A DNA stretch of 64,000 bases from an uncultured Alphaproteobacteria bacterium (lineage in GTDB: Bacteria > Pseudomonadota > Alphaproteobacteria > HIMB59 > GCA-002718135): positions 24,111 to 88,110 of the forward strand of contig CACBAT010000006.1 in NCBI GenBank assembly GCA_902537325.1. The letters are read 5' to 3'. Position 1 is the stretch's first letter, and each line of letters opens with the position of its first letter. This document shows, in pieces, positions 37,728-46,323 of this stretch. Both the position numbers and the translations under genes were made by a program. The notes under the pieces were generated by a model, which saw only the letters and a list, made by a program, of their open reading frames with translations, was not told where the DNA came from and did not search any database.

Positions 37728-37988
37728 TTATTTTTGAATAAATCTTTTCATAGTATCAAAAACAACACCATGCTTTTCAGCTTCATTTTTCACTTCATCT
37801 GAACTAAGTACTTTGTCCATTTCTTCTTCATCTAAAACATTAAAGCATATTGAAACGTGATTCGAATTTTCGGTATCTACAAAATCAACAATATTATCAG
37901 CAAACTTTGAGAATGTTTTTACTCTCTCATCATTAAAAGATAACCACTCTTCAACATTTTTTACTTCATGACTAATTATTTGTAACAT
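37728..37988 (-). CDS. small alpha/beta-barrel-like protein, unknown function
   Basis: 86 residues from the ATG at 37988, chosen because AAGGAG lies 7 bases upstream; a longer reading of 99 residues lacks such a site. MLQIISHEVKNVEEWLSFND, HVSICFNVLDEEEMDKVLSS and the ending suggest a dimeric ferredoxin-like fold of the ABM/DUF-type found in many marine bacteria. No catalytic residues can be named. It is the only gene besides a sulfotransferase in its att-bounded module and is encoded on the opposite strand. Confidence 0.55.
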   Translation of the reverse strand: MLQIISHEVKNVEEWLSFNDERVKTFSKFADNIVDFVDTENSNHVSICFNVLDEEEMDKVLSSDEVKNEAEKHGVVFDTMKRFIQK

Positions 37989-38169
37989 TTTATCTCCTTG
38001 ATATTTTATAAAATCTATCAAATCCAATAATTATTAAAAAATTATTAAAAAGTGTAATATTTAATTTTATTATTAAATAAAAATCATAAAAATTAATTAT
38101 AATTATAAAAAAATATTAATATTTAAATTTGTAACAAATATTTAGAAATTTCTGTCTAAATATTTTTAA

Positions 38170-38997
38170 GTGTTTAAAAATATTTTTTTGGCCTCATATC
38201 CTAAATCTGGCAATACATGGATGAGAGCTATAATTGCAAACCTTTATAATTTTGATAAAGAGTTTAATCTAAAAACCTTAAAGTCAATACCATTATTGTC
38301 GATTAAAAAAAACTTTGATGAATTTGAAAATAAAATCTATTCTGATAATAATATTTTGCATTTTGACTGGGTATCACAAAATATTATTGAGTGCCAAAAA
38401 ATACTAAATAACAAATCAAATCACTTAAATATATTTAAAACCCATAGTGTCAGACATAAAAAATTTACAAACGAAACTGTAAACGCTGGTTTTATTTATA
38501 TTGTAAGAGATCCAAGAGATATTGTTGTTTCTTTTAAAAATTTTTCTGGAAAAAAATTTGATGAAATAATTAATGAACTACTTTTTCAAAAAAAATTAAT
38601 GATAAATACTAATGGTGCTATGGAATTACTTTCAACATGGGATCTTCATGTTCAATCATGGCTAAATTATAATACTGTGCCAAGATTAATTATAAAGTAT
38701 GAAGATTTAAAATCAAATACAAAGGAAATTGTATTAAATATAAAGAAATTTTTAAACAAAATACACAAATTGAATATAAACTTAAGTGACAATCAAATTG
38801 ATAAAATAATACAAAATACAAATTTTAATAATCTGAAAAAATTAGAAAACCAAAATGACTTTGATGAGGCTTCAAATCATTCCAAATTTTTTAGATCAGG
38901 GAATTCAAATCAATGGAAAGATGTTTTATCAAAAACACAGCTTCAGCTTATAGAAAATAATTTACAGACGTTAATGAAGTATTTTAATTATATTTAA
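38170..38997 (+). CDS. PAPS-dependent sulfotransferase, cassette copy 1
   Basis: 275 residues. The 5'-phosphosulfate loop FLASYPKSGNTWMRAI (about 6-21) and the 3'-phosphate binding stretch YIVRDPRDIVVSF (about 114-126) are diagnostic of the Sulfotransfer_1 family; FRSGNSNQWKDVLS (about 241-254) is the C-terminal motif. It should transfer sulfate from PAPS to a hydroxyl, probably on a glycan or lipid. Translation starts at GTG, fixed by an in-frame TAA immediately before it. The leader CTAAATATTTTTAA is shared with the paralogue at 39392, of identical length. It is bounded by att repeats and has no linked integrase. Confidence 0.88.
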   Translation: MFKNIFLASYPKSGNTWMRAIIANLYNFDKEFNLKTLKSIPLLSIKKNFDEFENKIYSDNNILHFDWVSQNIIECQKILNNKSNHLNIFKTHSVRHKKFTNETVNAGFIYIVRDPRDIVVSFKNFSGKKFDEIINELLFQKKLMINTNGAMELLSTWDLHVQSWLNYNTVPRLIIKYEDLKSNTKEIVLNIKKFLNKIHKLNINLSDNQIDKIIQNTNFNNLKKLENQNDFDEASNHSKFFRSGNSNQWKDVLSKTQLQLIENNLQTLMKYFNYI

Positions 38998-39008
38998 GAA
39001 ATAATGGA

Positions 39009-39055
39009 TTGGAAGGCGAGTTCAAGACAAGTGCTTTCAACCACCCAGCCGTTTC
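39009..39055 (-). other. tRNA-Ser-like 5' fragment
   Basis: Read on the minus strand: GGAAACGGCTGGGTGGTTG then AAAGCACTTGTCTTGAA. This resembles the 5' half of a tRNA-Ser(UGA): acceptor start, GGCTG..GTGGTTGAA..GC D-arm, and an anticodon region with TCTTGAA; the anticodon stem's second strand and all later parts are absent. It also stands out as GC-rich against flanks of nearly pure A/T. It could be a leftover from integration at a different tRNA. Confidence 0.4.
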
Positions 39056-39150
39056 CTTTTTATGCCCCATATCTGTCCCGCTTCATCATTTATTATCTAT
39101 AAAAAAATGTTATAGTTTATTTAGGAAAAGGCACTTCTCCATGGTAACGA

Positions 39151-39201
39151 GCAACCTTGCCAAGGTTGAAGTCGAGGGTTCGAATCCCTTCGCCCGCTCC
39201 A
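39151..39201 (+). repeat. attachment-site repeat copy 3 (identical to tRNA-Gly 3' end)
   Basis: All 51 bases equal 30012-30062 of tRNA-Gly; upstream bases then diverge. It lies after the first sulfotransferase cassette. Together with copy 1 it bounds a 9,139-bp segment (30063-39201), the most likely unit of the latest insertion or a potential excision circle. Confidence 0.92.
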
Positions 39202-39236
39202 GAAAACTGCCAAATTCATATTATTTTAAAATTACA

Positions 39237-39258
39237 GGGGACAATTGAGGGACACTTC
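39237..39258 (+). repeat. tandem direct repeat after att copy 3
   Basis: GGGGACA, five bases, GGGACACTTC. It lies 36 bases after the end of att copy 3, as the related motif lies 48 bases after the tRNA. It suggests that this cassette retains the left-end recombination region of an element although no integrase gene follows. Confidence 0.55.
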
Positions 39259-39391
39259 ATATATCAAAAAAATATTATCACTTACTTTATTACCAGATTT
39301 AAATTTTTAAAATTACTAATTATATTTATTAAAAAAATTAATATTTAAAATTGTAATATTAAATTAAAATTACTTTCCTAAATATTTTTAA

Positions 39392-40219
39392 GTGTTTAAA
39401 AATATTTTTTTGGCTTCGTATCCTAAATCTGGTAACACTTGGCTTAGAGCAATAATTCTTTCCGCACTTCAACAAAAAAATATTATCAATATAAAAGATT
39501 TATCAAAAATTAGATTGTTATCAGATAAAATGAACTTTACTTCATTTAAAAATAAGATTTATGAAAAAAAAGGACTGATAGATTATGACTGGATGTCAAA
39601 AAACATTATTATATGCCAAAAAAAATTAAATGAAAATACTAAATATAATTTTTTTTTTAAGACTCATAGTGTGAGGCATAAAAGTTTTACAAATGAAACT
39701 GTAAACGCAGGCTTTATTTATATTGTGCGAGATCCTAGAGATGTAGTTGTATCATTAAGTTATTTTTCGGGAATAAATTTGGATGAAGCTATAAATCAAG
39801 TTGTTTTTAATAAACAACTAATGACAAATGCAAATGGAGCTAGAGAATTGGTTTCTAATTGGGAATTAAATATTAAATCTTGGTTAGAATACAAAAGTGT
39901 CCCATGTTTATTTATTAGATATGAAGATCTATTAATTAAACCAAATAACATAATATTTAAAATTATTGCTTTTATAAATATAATTACGAATAAAAATATT
40001 TTAAATAATAAAAAAAATATTGATCGAATTATAAAAAATACTAGTTTCAAAAATTTACAATTTCAAGAAATCTCAAATGGTTTCGATGAAGCATCTAAAC
40101 ATTCAACATTTTTCAGATCTGGAACATTAAATCAATGGAAAGGTATTTTATCCAACACACAGGTTCAAATTATAGATAATAATTTACAACCGTTAATGAA
40201 GTATTTTAATTATATTTAG
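39392..40219 (+). CDS. PAPS-dependent sulfotransferase, cassette copy 2
   Basis: 275 residues, paralogous to the gene at 38170: identical FLASYPKSGNTW N-terminus (about 6-17), identical FTNETVNAGFIYIVRDPRD (about 102-120), and the same ending LMKYFNYI, but divergent in the middle acceptor-binding part. The PAPS sites are intact. It starts with GTG directly after TAA, as in copy 1. It is the only gene between att copies 3 and 4, a one-gene cassette. Divergence between copies suggests different acceptors rather than a recent duplication. Confidence 0.88.
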   Translation: MFKNIFLASYPKSGNTWLRAIILSALQQKNIINIKDLSKIRLLSDKMNFTSFKNKIYEKKGLIDYDWMSKNIIICQKKLNENTKYNFFFKTHSVRHKSFTNETVNAGFIYIVRDPRDVVVSLSYFSGINLDEAINQVVFNKQLMTNANGARELVSNWELNIKSWLEYKSVPCLFIRYEDLLIKPNNIIFKIIAFINIITNKNILNNKKNIDRIIKNTSFKNLQFQEISNGFDEASKHSTFFRSGTLNQWKGILSNTQVQIIDNNLQPLMKYFNYI

Positions 40220-40315
40220 TAATCAGGATAAAATATGATTATAAAACAATAAGAATTTACCTCTTTTTTGTCTTTCAGGATTATTGCCTTCAATAGCTCA
40301 GAGATCTCTCTATTG

Positions 40316-40338
40316 GGGGACACATGGGGGACACTTCG
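40316..40338 (+). repeat. tandem direct repeat before att copy 4
   Basis: GGGGACA, four bases, GGGGACACTTCG. It is the best-preserved version of the motif also seen at 30110 and 39237. Here it lies 72 bases before, not after, an att copy, so a further att copy that once preceded it has probably been lost or diverged. Confidence 0.55.
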
Positions 40339-40409
40339 ATTAAAAAAACTAAACTTATTTTAAAATTATTTCACATAATTTGAAGGAAATTACAAATCAT
40401 TACTATTTG

Positions 40410-40460
40410 GCAACCTTGCCAAGGTTGAAGTCGAGGGTTCGAATCCCTTTACCCACTCCA
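40410..40460 (+). repeat. attachment-site repeat copy 4 (three changes)
   Basis: 51 bases aligning with 30012-30062 of tRNA-Gly with only three differences, all in the acceptor-stem end (CTTCGCCCGC became CTTTACCCAC). All three changes replace G or C by A or T, as expected of an old copy drifting in an AT-biased genome. It marks the right end of the recognisable array. Confidence 0.88.
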
Positions 40461-40558
40461 ATTTTCAATTCCACCTTTGAATTTTAAATTTCATTTGCAA
40501 TAAAATTGCAATAGGGTTTTAGTTTTAGTTTTTATTTGTTATTATAATTTTTTAAAAG

Positions 40559-41224
40559 ATGAATGATCTAAAAAAATTTTACCAAAACAATACAACCAAA
40601 GATCTTAATAAATGGAAACATTATTTTGACATATATGATGAAAATTTTTCTAAATTTAGGAATAAAAAAATCACAATTATAGAAATTGGAGTTTTTAGAG
40701 GAGGATCTTTGAGAATGTGGCAGAATTATTTCGGCCCCCAAGCTAATATAATAGGTATTGATATAGATCCAGCGTGCAAGCAATATGAAAATAATAACAC
40801 AAAAATATATATTGGCGATCAAGCGAATGAAGATTTTCTTAATTCAATTTTAAATGCAAATGATAAGCCAGATATAATTATAGATGATGGTGGACATACC
40901 AGCAATCAACAAATAAGTTCTTTTAATTTTTTATTTGAAGAACTGAAAATTGGAGGAGTTTATTTAGTTGAAGATACACATACGTCTTATGCAAAAGAAT
41001 TTCAAGATAGAGACGACCAACTAACTTTTATAGAATACGCAAAGGTTTTATCAGATGAGTTAAATGACTGGTATAGAATTAAACATTATAAACATTATAA
41101 ACAAAAAATTGATCAAGTTAATGTAAGTTATTGGGCACAATTTATTTATAAGGTATGTTTTTATAATAGTATCGTTTCTATAGAAAAAAGACAAAGTGAA
41201 ACCCCGTTCTCTGAAATAAGATAG
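40559..41224 (+). CDS. class I SAM-dependent methyltransferase (CmcI/rhamnosyl O-methyltransferase-like)
   Basis: 221 residues. SAM-binding motif IIEIGVFRGGSLRMWQNYF (about 40-58), then IIGIDIDPACK (about 65-75), and DIIIDDGGHTSNQQISSFNFLFEEL (about 102-126) followed by GGVYLVEDTHTSY. This set is typical of the cephalosporin hydroxylase / rhamnosyl O-methyltransferase group, which methylates sugar hydroxyls. It is the first gene after the att array. The fitting role is modifying cell-surface polysaccharide. Confidence 0.8.
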   Translation: MNDLKKFYQNNTTKDLNKWKHYFDIYDENFSKFRNKKITIIEIGVFRGGSLRMWQNYFGPQANIIGIDIDPACKQYENNNTKIYIGDQANEDFLNSILNANDKPDIIIDDGGHTSNQQISSFNFLFEELKIGGVYLVEDTHTSYAKEFQDRDDQLTFIEYAKVLSDELNDWYRIKHYKHYKQKIDQVNVSYWAQFIYKVCFYNSIVSIEKRQSETPFSEIR

Positions 41225-41234
41225 TTATCTAGCA

Positions 41235-43202
41235 ATGACTTCTGATTAAAGATTAGTTCACTTAGATGGATTAAGAGGTATATCAGTAATTTTAGTTCTT
41301 TTATTTCATCTTGATGAAACTTTATTTAAAGGTGGTTATTTAGGTGTTGATACATTTTTTGTTATTTCTGGTTATGTTATAACTAGAACTCTTTTAATAA
41401 ATAAAACTGGAAGTACAATTCAAGATATAAAAAATTTCTTTTTAAAAAGGCTATTTAGAATATGGACAGCACTCTTTTTTTTTATATTTTTTAGTTTAAT
41501 ATTATATTTTTTTTATGGATTAACTTTAAATCATCATCGTAATATATTTACATCTTTAAGCACTCTTATTGGAATATCAAACTTATATTTAGGTTATATT
41601 GGCGTAGATTATTTTTTATTAAATAAAGTAAACTATTACCTGCATACATGGTCTTTGGGTGTAGAAGAGCAGTTTTATATTTTCTATCCATTTTTACTTT
41701 TATTACTATGCAAAAAAAATTATTATTTGTTATTTTTATCTTTAATCATATCATTGTTCTTCTTTACCTTTTTTTGGGAAAAAGAATTAGGGGGTTTTTT
41801 ATTCTCCTTTTGTTAGGTTTTGGGAAATATTAGTTGATTGCCTTTTATATGTATAATTTAAAGATAAATTTATTAATATAAATATTTACTTTAAACTATT
41901 TCTTTTATTAGGTTTTTTTTAAATATTTTTTACTTAAGCAATATTTTATTTTTACAGCTTCAAATAGTTTTAAATATAATTTTATCTGCAAGCCTGATTA
42001 TATTTTTTTATAACAGTAAATTTTTGAGTAATAAAATCATAAATCATATAGGATTAATGTCATTTTCAATATATCTCTGGCATTATTTTATTATTGAAAT
42101 AGTTGAACCATATATTAATTTTTATTTTTACAAGTTAATAATAATACTACTACTAACTTATACAGTATCTTATTTCAGTTACTTCGCAATAGAGAAATAT
42201 TTTATATGTAAAAATAAACTTTTATTAAAACATTATTTATTTTTTTATAGCTCAGTTTTTTTAATCATTTCTTTTTTATTTATAAATATAAATATTAATA
42301 CAATTCAACTATCAAACCTTAACGTCTTTAAAAATTCAATAGTATACTCAATTTGGAATAAACAAAATGAGGTTCTTAATTACAACCATTTTAATAAACT
42401 TATTAAAAATTTAAATGTCAACATAAGTAGACCCAATATCCCTAATGACCTTTGTCCAAACGAAATAAATTACAAATGTTTAAAATTAAGCAGTAAAAAC
42501 AAAAATGCAGTTTTTGTAATTGGAGACAGTCACGCAAATAATTTAATAGAGGGTCTAGCTTTATCAAATAAAATTAATAATCTATATCTTGGAAATGGAT
42601 GTTTACATGTACTAATTGTTCGACACCTTCTTTATGGAGAATTAAGAGACAAAGCTTTTCAAAGAATAAATAATTGCGAAAAATTTAATTTAAATTTAAA
42701 CTTTAATGAAGTAAACAATTTCATTGATAAATATGATAAAATTTTTTACTTTGTAACAATTAGAATCCCGCTCTACGCTGAAGAATGGGAAATAGTAGAT
42801 GATAACTATTTACCGGTAAAAAATAAGGAAAGTAAATATAATCAAATATACACAAATCTTAAAAAACACTTAGATCTTATCAATGAAAAAATTGAGGTTA
42901 TTTTAGTTGAACCAATACCAACATTTAAATACGGGCCAGAATACTGTCTAATTTTTAAAGAGAAGTGCATTATAAGTATTAGCAATTTTGAAGATATAAA
43001 TAAGGATACAATTAATATTTTAAAAAAAATTGAATCTAGCAGAAAAAATACAAGAATGATTAATTTTAAAGATAATTTTTGCAATGATACTTTTTGTTCT
43101 ATGCAAGATAAGAATGGAAACTTTCTGTATCATGACAACAATCACCTATCAAAATATGTCTCAATATCACTATTAAACTCATATAAAGATATATTTGATT
43201 GA
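41235..43202 (+). pseudogene. acyltransferase-3 / SGNH-type O-acyltransferase gene, interrupted
   Basis: The start ATG at 41235 meets an in-frame TAA after four codons; the frame then continues as HLDGLRGISVILVLLFHLD, GVDTFFVISGYVITRTLL and TWSLGVEEQFYIFYP, the hallmark N-terminal part of acyltransferase-3 (OafA-type) membrane proteins, until TAG near 41815. A shifted frame resumes with FWEILVDCLLYV and another stop. From about 42024 a long open frame (to 43202) contains the last membrane helices (MSFSIYLWHYFI) and a C-terminal SGNH domain with VIGDSHANN and a late HDNNHLSK block. At least two stops and a frameshift interrupt it. The SGNH half could still be translated alone from a TTG. Confidence 0.8.
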
Positions 43203-43307
43203 AATTTATAACAAAATAAACTCAAGAATATATTTAAAAGATAGTAAATTTAGTGAAACAGGTATTTTGACTTTAAATTATTTTAATTATCAAATAAATT
43301 CCAAAAA

Positions 43308-44024
43308 TTAGTATCTATAATTAAATATTTCAAAATCTTTCCAAAAAATATCAGTAATTAATTTTTGTGAATCTTTATTAAAGTAATTTCTATAGTGTCG
43401 TCTATTTTTACTTTTTTTCTTAAATATCTCTAATTTTCCATTAAAATTAATACCTAATTTTTTAAAAATAATAGAAAGCTCCTTATTTAAATTTTCATAT
43501 TTAATAATTTTATTACATAGAATTTCATTATAGTTTTTATCCATAAGCTTATTTAAGTTTAATAATCCATATTGAGGAAAAGTATTTGATTCTAATTCTT
43601 TTAATATTTCGTCAAATGAAATTAATTTTAAATTTTTTTTAGTATTTTTTGAATTCACCCAATAATAATGTGAGACTATAGTATCAAATGGATTTCTAAT
43701 AACTCCAAACTTGTAAAAATTTTCAAAAATATCATAATTTAATTTCTCACTTAAGGGCATTAATCTGTCTTTCACTAGCCAAATTGGCATATGGGCAAAA
43801 TAGTTCATTTTATAGTTAATTTTTTTGATTAAAGATTCTTTACTAAAATGATCTTTAATTTTTTTTACATCAAAGTCCCCCCAACAATTAATTCCATTGT
43901 AATCTTGTGTTGGTGCCAAAATATCTTTTTTGTTTAGGTATGGATATAAATAGTTTTCAATACTACTCCCGGCAGTCTTGTAAGTTTTTATAAAAATAAA
44001 TTTATACTTAAAAGATATAATCAT
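43308..44024 (-). CDS. sulfotransferase (Sulfotransfer_2-like)
   Basis: 238 residues from the ATG at 44024. The N-terminal KYKFIFIKTYKTAGSSIENYL (about 6-26) is the phosphosulfate loop of the type-2 (carbohydrate) sulfotransferases and FGVIRNPFDTIVSHYYW (about 131-147) the 3'-phosphate site. It likely sulfates sugars of a surface glycan. It is on the opposite strand to its neighbours, typical of island genes acquired one by one. A decayed copy of its 3' end lies at 37430-37530. Confidence 0.8.
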   Translation of the reverse strand: MIISFKYKFIFIKTYKTAGSSIENYLYPYLNKKDILAPTQDYNGINCWGDFDVKKIKDHFSKESLIKKINYKMNYFAHMPIWLVKDRLMPLSEKLNYDIFENFYKFGVIRNPFDTIVSHYYWVNSKNTKKNLKLISFDEILKELESNTFPQYGLLNLNKLMDKNYNEILCNKIIKYENLNKELSIIFKKLGINFNGKLEIFKKKSKNRRHYRNYFNKDSQKLITDIFWKDFEIFNYRY

Positions 44025-44285
44025 ATTAAATACAGTACTCAAAAATAAAATAAACCAACATTTAAATTATTAAAAGAACTTTCTAGATCTTCATAGCTAT
44101 ACATTTTGAATGATATATTTTCGATTTAAAAAAATAACATTATTATTCATTTTAAAAAAAAGGTGAGATTTTTGAGTACTCTCTTAAATTGCTAATATTG
44201 AAGTTAAGGTTTTAAATCTCCTCATCAAAGCTAATATTTGAGTAGCTTTTTCATATAGAAATGTTTAGTTTAAATAAGTGATAAA

Positions 44286-45059
44286 ATGAAAAAAACTATT
44301 AAAATACTGGACTCAAAATATTTAGGTGGTTTGATAACTTATATATTAATTCAACTTTATAATATATATTTCATATATAAAACATCTAGAATCACTCCAC
44401 TTCCAAGAAAATTTAATAAAATTCCAAATTTAATTGCCAGAAATAAATTTTTTGAGCGTGCTCAGTATTATCTTCAAGTAAACAGAATAGATGGTGTTTA
44501 CGCTGAGTTTGGATGTCACGGAGTAAATACATTTAGAATGGCTTTAAGAAATTTAGGGTTGCCTGGGAAACCAAACAAGATTAGTAAATTTTATGCTTTT
44601 GATTCTTTTGAGGGCATGCCGAAACCAGAAGGAATTGATAGACAGAAGATTTGGCGCAAATCTATGAACTTCACAACTGAAGAAAAGTTTTTAAAAATAG
44701 TTAAAAGAGATAAATATAGAGTAAAAACAGTTAAAGGATTTTATGAAGATACATTATCAAAATTTAATTTTGATAATGAAGAAAATATTGCATTAGCATA
44801 CATCGATTGTGATTATTACAGTTCTACAAAACTATGCTTAGACTTTCTTGATGGAAAACTTCAGCATGGATGTCTTGTTGCCTTCGATGATTGGGATTGC
44901 TATTATTCTGATCCCCAAAGAGGTCAAAAACTTGCATTTACTGAATTTAAACTAAGAAAAAAAGACAAATACCATTTTGAAGAACTTTGTGATATTTCAA
45001 GTGGAGGAAGATGCTTTGTTGTATTAGATTCTAAAAAACTTGGTAAAGATGTTTTGTAA
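44286..45059 (+). CDS. TylF/MycF-family O-methyltransferase
   Basis: 257 residues. VYAEFGCHGVNTFRMAL (about 72-88) is the SAM motif, followed by FYAFDSFEGMPKPEG (about 104-118) and the metal-binding IALAYIDCDYYSSTKLCLDFL (about 174-194) with AFDDWDCY (about 205-212). This combination is typical of the macrocin O-methyltransferase (TylF) family that methylates deoxysugar hydroxyls. A hydrophobic N-terminal segment (about 15-33) may anchor it or be structural. Flanked by >200 bp gaps, so it has its own promoter. Confidence 0.82.
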   Translation: MKKTIKILDSKYLGGLITYILIQLYNIYFIYKTSRITPLPRKFNKIPNLIARNKFFERAQYYLQVNRIDGVYAEFGCHGVNTFRMALRNLGLPGKPNKISKFYAFDSFEGMPKPEGIDRQKIWRKSMNFTTEEKFLKIVKRDKYRVKTVKGFYEDTLSKFNFDNEENIALAYIDCDYYSSTKLCLDFLDGKLQHGCLVAFDDWDCYYSDPQRGQKLAFTEFKLRKKDKYHFEELCDISSGGRCFVVLDSKKLGKDVL

Positions 45060-45289
45060 ATTTAATCTTTACAAATAATCTTGACTTGTAGAATTTTTTT
45101 AATCACCCAGAAAATTAACACCTAATTATCTTTTTTTGGATCTAAAAAATCCTCATAAATTTAGAAATAATGTAAACAATCTTCAATTTTATACAAAATG
45201 TTTTTATGTCATTAAAGTTTATAATAAATTATAGTTTGATCTTTATATGTATTTAATTTTTATCTTTTATAATAAAATATATCTAGTTT

Positions 45290-46231
45290 ATGCACTTACA
45301 TATTATAACTTCTGGAAATATAAAAAAGCTTAAAACTTCTTCTCTCGCATCAGATAGGCTAAGATTAGACTATATCTATGAAGCGGCAAAACAAATTGGT
45401 TATGAAGTTACAGGAGGCAATAGTTTACTTAATGCCGATATCTATTTTTTCAGTGCAATGACAAAAGAAATAGATGAAAAAATTATCTTGGAACTTAAAA
45501 AATATATTAAGTTAAAAGAAAGATATCTAATTGTAGATTATGTAGATGATTGGTTATCAAATTCACAATCAAAAATAAAAACAATATATGAACAACTAAT
45601 AAATTTAGGAGCAACCTTTACTGTTCCTACAGAGGGTTTAGCGAAACAGCTTGAAAGTTATGTAAAACAAGTTTTGATTATTCAAGATGGGATTGATAAA
45701 ATTCCAAATATAAAACCAAAACTTCTAAAAAATAAAATAAAAAATGTTCTCTGGCATGGCCATCCATCTAACATATTTTCACTAATTAGGATTATCGATG
45801 AAGAATTAGTTGACTTGGATTTTAATTTACATTTAGTTTCAAGTAATAAATCAGCTGAAATTTTAACAAAAAGTAATTTTAATAAAATTCCAAAATGTAA
45901 GATATATTTCCACAATTGGAATCTAAAGAAAATAGTTGAAGTCTCAAGAAATTGTGATTTTGCAATTTTGCCTGTAAATAAAAAATGGGCTAGCGAAAAC
46001 AGATTAATAACAACTTTTAGATTGGGTCTTCCAATCATTGCTGAAACAATTAATTCATATAAAAAATTTTCAGAATTTTACTCAGATTTTAAAAAAGATG
46101 AGATAATTGAGATATTTAAAAATCCACAAAAATCATTCCATCAAGTAGAGAGAGCGCAAAAAATAATTTCACAAAACTATAATCAAAAAAAGATTTTAGA
46201 TTTGTGGAAACAAAGTTTAAGTAAAAAATAA
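45290..46231 (+). CDS. glycosyltransferase-like protein (GT-B), hypothetical
   Basis: 313 residues. The N-terminal half has a Rossmann-like pattern with a series of strand-loop elements (LHIITSGN, ADIYFFSAM, YLIVDYVDDWL). The second half has VLIIQDGID (about 128-136), NVLWHGHPSN (about 155-164), a LHLVSSNKSA strand and NRLITTFRLGLPIIAETI (about 240-257), which fits the donor-binding C-terminal fold of GT-B glycosyltransferases. No family could be assigned with certainty. By context it would build the surface glycan modified by the neighbours. Confidence 0.5.
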   Translation: MHLHIITSGNIKKLKTSSLASDRLRLDYIYEAAKQIGYEVTGGNSLLNADIYFFSAMTKEIDEKIILELKKYIKLKERYLIVDYVDDWLSNSQSKIKTIYEQLINLGATFTVPTEGLAKQLESYVKQVLIIQDGIDKIPNIKPKLLKNKIKNVLWHGHPSNIFSLIRIIDEELVDLDFNLHLVSSNKSAEILTKSNFNKIPKCKIYFHNWNLKKIVEVSRNCDFAILPVNKKWASENRLITTFRLGLPIIAETINSYKKFSEFYSDFKKDEIIEIFKNPQKSFHQVERAQKIISQNYNQKKILDLWKQSLSKK

Positions 46232-46323
46232 TATATTTCATATATTATTAAATACTTGAGATTAATAAAATATAAAATAATAATAATTTTATTATTTCTA
46301 CTTATCATGATAGAATAATAATA

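Larger units (their letters stand above)
40220..40558. other. gene-free segment with integrase-site motifs
   Basis: A 339-bp stretch without a credible ORF. It contains a possible scar at 40260-40310 that is less AT-rich than its surroundings, the tandem motif at 40316-40338, att copy 4 at 40410-40460, and an AT-rich stretch up to the methyltransferase start. I see no promoter that I would name. Confidence 0.6.

Noticed and set aside
42024..43202. Stand-alone intact SGNH protein gene
   Set aside because: The upstream remains of an acyltransferase-3 domain in order show that it is the 3' part of a broken larger gene; its TTG start has no ribosome site. Independent translation remains possible.
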